Positions 57,017 through 64,000 of a stretch of 64,000 nucleotides of DNA are shown one piece after another (positions within the stretch are counted from its first letter, which is position 1; each line of letters starts with the position of its first letter). The notes under the pieces were generated by a model, which searched no databases, was not told the origin of the DNA, and worked only from the letters and a program-made list of their open reading frames with translations. The stretch is from Thinopyrum elongatum (taxonomy: Eukaryota > Streptophyta > Magnoliopsida > Poales > Poaceae). The stretch covers positions 722,171,622-722,235,621 of the forward strand of contig CM022298.1 of NCBI GenBank assembly GCA_011799875.1. Direction: 5' to 3'. The translations under genes and the position numbers were made by a program.

Positions 57017-59137
57017 ATGGCGTCTAGCGAGGGAAATTACCACCGTAGAGGTCCTTACTTTGATGGTTCAAATTTTGCTAGTTGGAAGCATAAGATGAAA
57101 ATGCATATTCTTGGACATAACCCCGCCGTTTGGGCTATTGTGCGTGTTGGCTTGCAAGGTGATTTCTTCGAGGATGAAAGAGAACCAGATCATGAAGCAT
57201 CCGCAGAAGAATTGAAGATGTTGCAATACAATGCTCAAGATTGCGATATACTCTTCAACGGATTGTGCTCCGAAGAATTCAACAAAATCAGCCGCCTTGA
57301 GAATGCAAAGAAAATTTGGGATACTTTGGTTGATATGCACGAAGGTACCGAGTCCGTCAAGGAATCCAAGTTGGATGTGCTTCAAAGTTATCTTGATAAG
57401 TTCAAAATGAAGGATGGTGAAGGTGTCGCTGAAATGTACTCTAGGCTTGCTCTCATCACAAATGAGATTGCCGGCTTAGGAAGTGAAGAGATGACTGACA
57501 GATTCATCATCAAGAAGATCCTAAGAGCCTTGGATGAAAAGTATGATACCGTGTGCACATTGATCCAAATGATGCCCAATTACAAAGATCTCAAGCCAAC
57601 GGAAGTTATTGGTAGAATTGTTGCTCATGAGATGTCACTCAAGGATAAGGAAGAACTTCACAACAAGTCTAGTGGTGCTTACAAAGCCTCATGTGATGCT
57701 CCTACAACATCAAGTGAAAAACAAGTCTTCAATGAAGAATTGAGCCTAATGGTGAAGAACTTCAACAAGTTCTACAAGAGTAGAAGCAAAGAGAGAAGTC
57801 ACAAGTCAAGGTCCTACAATGACAAAAGATCTTCTAGTCGTGATCGCAATTGCTACAATTGTGAAAGACCCGGACACTACTCTAGTGAGTGTACGGCTCC
57901 CTACAAGAGAAGAGAAGACTCACCTAAAAGGAGAAGCAAAAGAGAAGAATAACCACCAAGAGAGAGAAGGAGTAGAGATGATCGTTATGAACGAAGACCC
58001 TCTCGCAGAAACAAGGATTCTTAAAGGAAGGACAAGTCATCAAAGAGCTACACAAGATGAAGACATCAAGCTCATATTGGTGAATGGGTATCCGGTTCCG
58101 ACTCCGACAACTACTCCGAGAGAAGCTATCACTCCGACTCCGAACATACTCAAGATGAAGGTGTTGCCGGTCTTGCACTTGTGTCATCCAACTCCTACGA
58201 CATATTTGACTCACCAAATGAAGGGATTGGAAGATGCTTCATGGCTAAAGTCCCCAAGGTATCACACTCCGAGTATGATGATTTCAATAGTGATGAAGAT
58301 GATTTGCTAGGTGATGATGATTTACTTGTTGACAACTCTAGCGATGAAAACTATGATGAAATTGCTATTAATCATGCTAATCAAGATAAAACGAATGACG
58401 ATGATAAGAAAGAGATTGAGCGTCTAACTAAAGAACTAAACACTCTTAAGTTAGCTCATGAAACTACCTTAGAGGATCATCGAGAGCTTTTAAAGACTCA
58501 TGAGAAGCTATGCTTTGAATAGCTCAATCTAGAGCAAGAGCATGGGTTCTTAAAAGTAATCAATGATGATCTTCGTAAGAAAAGTTCTTCTTACATTGCC
58601 AAGCGTTTACTCTTGTCTACTTACATGCCACAAGTAAAATCTAGCAACAAGAGTAAGAAAGATTCTTCTTCTAGTAGTAACAATAATCATGTTAAATCCA
58701 ATATTGTTGCTTCTAGTAGTTCTCTTGATTCCACTAATGATTCTCTTAGCCAAGTCACGCTTGAGCAAGAAAATAGCTTATTGAAGGGAATTATAGAGAA
58801 AGGTGTTTACAAGAGCCTTGCCGGAAGTAAGCAATTTGAGGAAATAGTACGCAAGCAAGGAAGGCACCGGAAGAATCAAGGTGTTGGTTTTGAACGCAAC
58901 TTCAATGCCAATGGAGTTGAGTGGGAAGAAGATCAATACCCCAAGACGAAGTTTGTTCCTCAACAAGAGAAGTATGATCCCACTTCTTTCAAGGGAACAC
59001 AAGCTCAAGATGATCTTCCACCACAAGACCACAAGCTAAAAGGCAAGGACAAGCTTCAAGAGAAGATTGATGCATTTGAAGAAGCTCCTAAGGCCTTGGT
59101 CCCAATACTACATCAAGTTCTACTTCATCAAGTATGA
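57017..59137 (+). pseudogene. gag of the copia element, four internal stops
   Basis: From the ATG at 57017 a single frame runs about 706 codons to TGA at 59135, interrupted by TAA 57950, TAA 58022, TGA 58058 and TAG 58520. The first 311 codons are open and hold a UBN2-type gag domain (YFDGSNFASWKHKM near residue 15, and the ENAKKIWDTL segment near residue 95) and a CCHC zinc knuckle CX2CX4HX4C at residues 279-292, for RNA binding in the particle. The part beyond the stops is Ser/Asp-rich with heptad-like EIERLTKELNTLKL, then a conserved C-terminal piece. A shortened gag ending just after the zinc knuckle could still be made. Confidence 0.75.
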
Positions 59138-59986
59138 CTACAACTCCAAGGATTCCCATCAAGCTGATGTGGATCCCAAAGAAGAGGAACTAGAGAGTTC
59201 TTGAGGGTGACTCCGCCAACATACTTCACTCATATTCATTTTGGCAAGGACAAGTGCAATCAACTTCCACATCTTGCACTACTTCATGGAGTCACAAACC
59301 CTCTTGTTGGTAAGACAAGGGACAAGGTAACCTAATGCTTTCATGGACATCATCATGTGTGTACTTCACTCTATGTCTACGGATATTCTTGCATGTTCCT
59401 TTGTGGGACTAACCCGTGTAGGTATTGAAAGTGCAACTCACTCCAATGGATTACTCCAAATGATCTACATCAACATTGAGCATCCACATCTTCAACATCT
59501 ACATGAAGTCATCATCGACAAAACCCAAGGTTAGTTCATCCCTCTTAGGGGGGATATCACATCTAGGGGGAGTTTTGCTCTAAGAATTGAGCTAAAGCAA
59601 CTCTAATGGTGTGAACACAACAATGCTTTATGTAAAAGTGGTAACCCCACTTGTGCTTAAACGATGAGTATGACCTATGATCAAATATTCTCATTTGACT
59701 CCTAAGTCAATATACTCATATATAGATGACCTAGTCATCGCCAATTGCTTGATAGATGCTAGAGTGTTTGTGCATGCTTTGTCACATATTTTATTTGCTA
59801 TCTTATTATGTGAGCATGTTGGATGCATATCTTTCCCATTCGAGGACATCCATTTGTTGCTTTGATTATTTGGCTTTTCTTTTGCCAAATGGATGGACAA
59901 GAATGCCTAAGTACTCCCTCTAGCTGTCTATGCTTTTCTCGTCTCAAATTCTATTCATGCTACATCACAAAGCTTGACCAAGTCAT
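59138..59986 (+). other. Spacer of the copia element
   Basis: There is no coding sequence where an autonomous element would carry its polymerase. It contains TAGGGGGGATATC and TAGGGGGAGTTTTG purine-rich words near 59547 and 59573, which resemble internal polypurine tracts. Confidence 0.5.
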
Positions 59987-60941
59987 ATTCGGACCCTCCG
60001 AGTGAGGAGCACTCGGAGCCACCGATTCGTCATAGACTTAACTTCCAAAACTTCTTAGTGCATTTCGGTCTGACCGATCCATCCCATTCGGTCACACCAA
60101 GTTCATTAAGTTGATCTAGGTTTTAATCTCGGTGCAACCGATTTGAACTTTTCGGTCACACCGAGTTGCAGCAACCGCTTGCGATTCTGCATCTCGGTGC
60201 CACCGAGTCGTTCCACTCGGTTACACTGACAGAGTCTGGATATATATACCCACGGGTTGAAAATTTGGAAATTCCTCCAAACGCTTCGCCCGCGCCTGTC
60301 CAGCTCTGCCGACTCGAGGTCTCCGGATCGTCTCCTCATCGCCAGCGTCCTCCTGCCACTGGACTCCGCCGCCGTCAACGGGATTCTCCTCCGCCGTTGT
60401 CGCCGTAGCGAGTTCACCACCAAGCTAGGGTACGAACTCGACCCCTTTGTGTATTCCTTAACTCTGATTCCTGCATAAAGGACAATGCCATGAATCTTGC
60501 CACGTTTGAGACTACTCTATCCACTGCAAACTCCGTTAGATTAGATTTGATGCAAAAATTTAGGTTTAGGTTTCCGCCGAACTCATCTCGGACGGACCGA
60601 TATTAGGATTTCGGTCTCACCGATTTGGCTCAGGCCATAGCACAAGTATCTTTTGGTCTGACCGAAACATACCAATCGGTGTGACCGAGTTCATTTCCCT
60701 GTGAAACCCTAGCATCTCGGAGTCACCGAACTGTGTCTCGGTCTGACCGATTTCACATGTTTAGACTCTAAAGCTGCTTCAGTGTCACCGAGTTTGTAAT
60801 ATCGGTAGCTCCGAAATGCTTTCTATAGAAAACTAAAACTAAGTTTTTGACTCATTTGTTTTGCAAAATAGCTGTGTTTTGTGATGCTTATCCACTTTAT
60901 CTCAACCTATCTATTCACAGGGTCTGCTTTCAGTGTCAGAG
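59987..60941 (+). promoter_or_regulatory. Internal promoter-like module with LTR-type palindromes and TATA box
   Basis: 60060-60230 carries TTCGGTCTGACCGAT, CTCGGTGCAACCGA, TTCGGTCACACCGAG and CTCGGTGCCACCGAG. The box TATATATACCC follows at 60241-60251, identical to the LTR box at 56160-56170. A GC-rich leader-like stretch (60270-60430) with a candidate donor AGG/GTACGA follows, then an intron-like stretch with more palindromes (60600-60815), and an acceptor TATTCACAG at 60912-60920, 21 bases before the ATG of the second frame. Promoter activity is inferred from architecture. Confidence 0.5.
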
Positions 60942-63029
60942 ATGTCAGACAATAGTGACAGCCAGAACAAATCAGAGGAGCAGTCAAATCTGAGTGAGGG
61001 CACTAGCCCCTCAAATAGCAGCTATGATGATGGTAGCAGAAGCACCCCAAGCAATCTGCCTAAGGCTGCAACTAGGCAGAGGAAGAAGAAAACCTCAGAT
61101 TCTGAAGATGAAGACTTTGTGGTTGATGAGGAGGTCACTTCCAAGAAGAAGGTGATCAAGAAAGAGCAAGTTGTTGCTGCTGGCATCAAGCCTGGAATGA
61201 AGAAGAAGGCTCCTGCTCAGAGGAAGCCCATGTCCAAAGCCAGAGCCTCAACTCAGAAAACCATGGAGTTCACTCTTGAACCAAGAGAAGAAGAGGCTGC
61301 TGGAGGCAAGAAGAGGAAAGAAAGGGTCAAGAAGACCATGGCCAGAGTAATTGGCAGATCATCAATGATGAGAGATCCAGATGAAGATGATGAGGAAGAA
61401 GAAGATGCTGCACCAGCTCAGAAATCTCAGAAATTGATGGGAGATGCTATTAAGTCTGGGGCTGCTCCATCCAAGCCCAAGACAGCTCCCAAGCAATCTT
61501 CACAAGCTCAAGCTCCAAAGCCAACATCACTTAAGAGAAGCACAAGAAATATCTCAGCTGCAGAGAAGAACAAGGCCCCAGTGCCTGAAGCTCAAGAAAA
61601 TGAGGAGCAGCAAGTGCTCAGGAAGCTAAAACCAAAGATACCAGATCATGATGACACTCATCCAATTGCAGAGAACATGAAAGTGAGAAAAGATGTAGGT
61701 CTCAGACTATGAAGGCAGACAGACCCCTATGCTACAAGGAGAAGGACTGCTATGGATTACAGGTTTCACACCAAGGAGCAGCAATACTTCTACGAAACAG
61801 TGCTGCTAGACAAGAAGCCCATAGTCAGTGACATGAGATGGGTCGACTGGAAGTTCATTGATGAAAATGAAGACTACTTCCCTGGAGTTCATGAGAGCTT
61901 CAGAATGAATGGAGTTGACAAGTTTGTTGGTCAGAAATTGACAAAATGGAATGATGAGATGGTGATGCAATTTTATTCAACTGCACATTTTTACCCAGAT
62001 GGCAAGATAGTCTGGATGACTGAGGGTACTAGGTACCAATCTTCAATTGCTGAGTGGGCCAAGCTGATCAATGCCCCTGAAGAAGCAGAAGATGACACAG
62101 ATGTCTATGGAAAGCCTAAGAAAGGCCATGAATCCATGGCACACATGTAGAAGGAGATTCCAGATGATGCTTTGGGGACTCACAAGTTTGGGTCCATTTA
62201 CTATCTGTTGTCAGGGCTGCCAACCATCAACACTATATTGAGGCACACCTTGTTACCCAAATCAGGAGATGACAAGATGATCAGAGGGCACTCAATCAAC
62301 TTGTTACATATGTTTGATGTGCCAGAGAAGTTCAAGGTGATGACCTTGATTGTTGAAACAGTGAAGAGGACTGCAGCAGATCAGAAGAGGTCATGTGGAT
62401 ATGCCCCATACATTCAAATGCTCATCAACTCCAAGATGGGCACAGGCACATATCTGCTAGACAGAGAGCACCTTCCCCTGAGGCCAGACTTTGAGGACAA
62501 TGTTGTTGTCATGGATGCATCACATCCTACATCTGTGGAGGCTCAGGAGAAGAGAGAAAAAGCAAAGGCAGCAAAGATTTCCAAGGTTCCAGATGTCTCA
62601 GCTGTAAATCTCAAGACCAAGCAGGATCAGCTCAGCTATCTGCTTGAGGCCACTGTGAGAATTGAGAAAGGACTAACTACCCTGACTCAAAATCAAGAAA
62701 GTCTTGAGAGGATCATTGAAACAAAATTTTATGATCTAGACTTGAAGGTCACAGAGATTCAGACCGCAGTTGAGCAGCTCCAAGAAGAAGCTGAGGGAAG
62801 GAGAGGAAGAGCTACCACAGAGGCATTTCAGAGAGTGCCTAGAGGCAACAGGTCTATAGCTGTGCCAGTCAGTGACACAAGAGCCACCACTTCAGCACCT
62901 GCAGCCACTGCCCCAGTTGCCCCTCCAGTTGCAACTCCTCCAGTTCCTCAGACATCATTGGAAGCTTTTGCAGATGCTGTTCTCTCCACGCCATCTTCGC
63001 ACATCGGAGCTCCCGGAGATCGTGCTTAG
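60942..63029 (+). pseudogene. Second long frame of the copia element, two internal stops
   Basis: From ATG 60942 (I use this rather than an upstream GTG) one frame of 696 codons runs to TAG at 63027, interrupted by TGA at 61710 and TAG at 62148. The N-terminal third is Lys/Glu/Ser-rich and resembles a nuclear, histone-tail-like region (SEDEDFVVDEE, KKKAPAQRKPMSK). The middle third (DMRWVDWKF, GTRYQSSIAEW, KFGSIYYLLSGL) resembles the 'putative plant transposon protein' domain. The end is a coiled-coil (LEATVRIEKG, DLKVTEIQTAVEQL) with a Pro/Ala-rich tail. SIRE-like elements carry an extra frame in this place, sometimes called env-like; no membrane segment is seen here. It is likely transcribed from the internal promoter-like module. 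Confidence 0.6.
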
Positions 63030-63561
63030 AGTGCCGCATAACACTATGCATTTTCAAGCTTTTTGGTAACTTGTTGCCAAAGGGGGAGAAAGTGTATAGA
63101 TCATAGGCTTCAAGAGAGAGAGTGTTTTGCTTTTATTTGCCTCTCTTGCTACTTGTCGTTTGATTGTTTGCTTGCTACAATATTTATGCTTGTGTGTGAG
63201 ATAAGAGTATCTCAAACTCGTATGATCATGTGGTTGATCATATTATGCCTTAATGTGTGCTTGAACGATGATATTTTATCACTTGTGTATGATCAATCAT
63301 GTTTGCCTTGGTGATGAGTGCATGCTATTTATATTCTATCATTTTGAGCGCTCCACCAAGATGTATGTGACATGGAAGAGTAACCCATGATCCTAATCGA
63401 TTGTGCATTTGCATTCAAAAGCAAATTTTAAATAATGCACAAATTTAGGGGGAGCTCTTGCTTATCACATACTTCTCAAAGCGACGATATATTCCATTCA
63501 TATTATCATTTTTCGAAGCTTTGATCTATATGTTGTCATCAATTACCAAAAAGGGGGAGAT
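63030..63561 (+). other. 3' non-coding region and polypurine tract of the copia element
   Basis: Contains an early purine tract (AAAGGGGGAGAAAG near 63078), TTTAGGGGGAGCTC near 63445, and the functional-looking tract AAAAAGGGGGAGA directly before the 3' LTR. No gene. Confidence 0.6.
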
Positions 63562-64000
63562 TGAAAGTGCAACTAATCCCCGGGTGGTTTTGGTAATTCA
63601 TAACAACATATAGCTCATTGAACTAATATCCATTCAAGTTGATTATTTCAGAAAGTTCAATGATTGGCAATGGCATGGACTAGAGATGTGGACCCCTCAA
63701 AATGGTAAGGACGAATATTGGCAAAAGCTCAAGACTCTTCATTTCTATTTTAGTGATCCAAGATCACATTGAGTCCATAGGAAAAGCCAATACTATTAAA
63801 AGGGGATGAGGTGTTGCTTAATGGTCTACTTGCTCAAAATGCTTAGTGATATGCTCCAAAGCCCTCAAACACTTTCTCATATCCAAATATGTCCCAAACC
63901 TAAAGTCAAACTCGGCCCCACCGATTTGATCCATCCGGCGCCACCGAGTTCTTTTGACATAGCCATAGCCAGAAACCCTATTCAGTTCGGTCTCACCGAT
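63562..64000 (+). repeat. 3' LTR of the copia element, cut by the window end
   Basis: Starts TGAAAGTGCAACTAATCCCC and aligns base by base with the 5' LTR (differences such as TTTTAGTG for TTTTAATG and CATAGGAAAA for CATAGAAAAA). The first copies of the TCGGT/ACCGA palindrome array appear before the window ends. Confidence 0.9.

Larger units (their letters stand above)
55330..64000 (+). mobile_element. Non-autonomous copia element (SIRE/Maximus-like), 3' end outside the window
   Basis: The 5' LTR is 55330-56963. A primer site TTGTATCAGAGC at 56966 is one mismatch from the usual initiator-Met tRNA site TGGTATCAGAGC. It is followed by a gag frame, a long spacer, a second long frame, the polypurine tract AAAAAGGGGGAGA (63548-63560) and the 3' LTR from 63562. 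I find no protease, integrase, reverse transcriptase or RNase H, so it depends on another element. The internal length is about 6.6 kb. The last part of the 3' LTR and the target duplication are beyond the window. Confidence 0.8.

Noticed and set aside
59677..59865. A YIDD string resembling a reverse transcriptase motif
   Set aside because: The surrounding peptide has none of the other conserved blocks and the frame is short; coincidence.

Overview
The window looks like nuclear DNA of a Triticeae grass (wheat, Aegilops or barley type). Evidence: Stowaway MITEs with CTCCCTCCGT ends, a CACTA terminus reading CACTACAAAAAA on the minus strand, gypsy elements whose LTRs start TGATACGTCTC and carry a TGGCG(C/A)CGTTG(C/T)CGGGG primer site, and a SIRE/Maximus-like copia element with a TATCAGAGC primer site. 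There are no bacterial-style operons. Genes are sparse, intron-containing and mostly damaged. Every protein assignment comes from reading motifs by eye; no database search was possible.

Layout. 0-8.7 kb: a low-copy island with an intact single-exon coiled-coil gene of unknown function (1873-2556) and two tandem, diverged genes for proteins with two B3-type DNA-binding domains (3.6-6.3 kb and 7.1-8.5 kb). The first has in-frame stops and the second a one-base frameshift. The two B3 genes share a duplicated upstream block, and a shorter version of it lies before the coiled-coil gene. 8.7-12.5 kb: GC-rich direct repeats and a TGTTCATC-rich array, ending in a CACTA transposon terminus. 12.5-22.2 kb: two related non-autonomous gypsy elements, the first on the minus strand, the second on the plus strand and truncated. 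22.2-28.2 kb: LTR debris, a tiny poly(A) retroposon and a minus-strand FAR1/MULE-type gene broken by two frameshifts and a stop. 28.2-34.1 kb: tandem duplications and a well-formed four-exon minus-strand gene resembling ribosome-inactivating proteins (rRNA N-glycosylases), preceded by a triplicated leader exon.

38-53.5 kb is the strangest part. It is a minus-strand locus with a good first coding exon at 53.4 kb, exon-like modules duplicated two or three times (with their splice sites) through 39.8-52.4 kb, and two phase-compatible exons of a conserved plant protein ending in a GWHWLV motif at 39.3 and 38.3 kb. MITEs, a Harbinger-type MITE, an RPA-like fragment, twin minisatellites and a 46-bp retroposon are embedded in it.

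54.3-64 kb: an LTR-like segment rich in CCGGAT near-palindromes is interrupted by a non-autonomous copia element (5' LTR 55330-56963, 3' LTR from 63562 running off the window). It has a gag frame with four internal stops, no recognisable polymerase, and a second long frame behind an internal promoter-like module. That module mimics the LTR promoter: the same TCGGTnnnACCGA near-palindrome array and an identical TATATATACCC box. I consider this module and the repeated-exon locus the best candidates for something undescribed.
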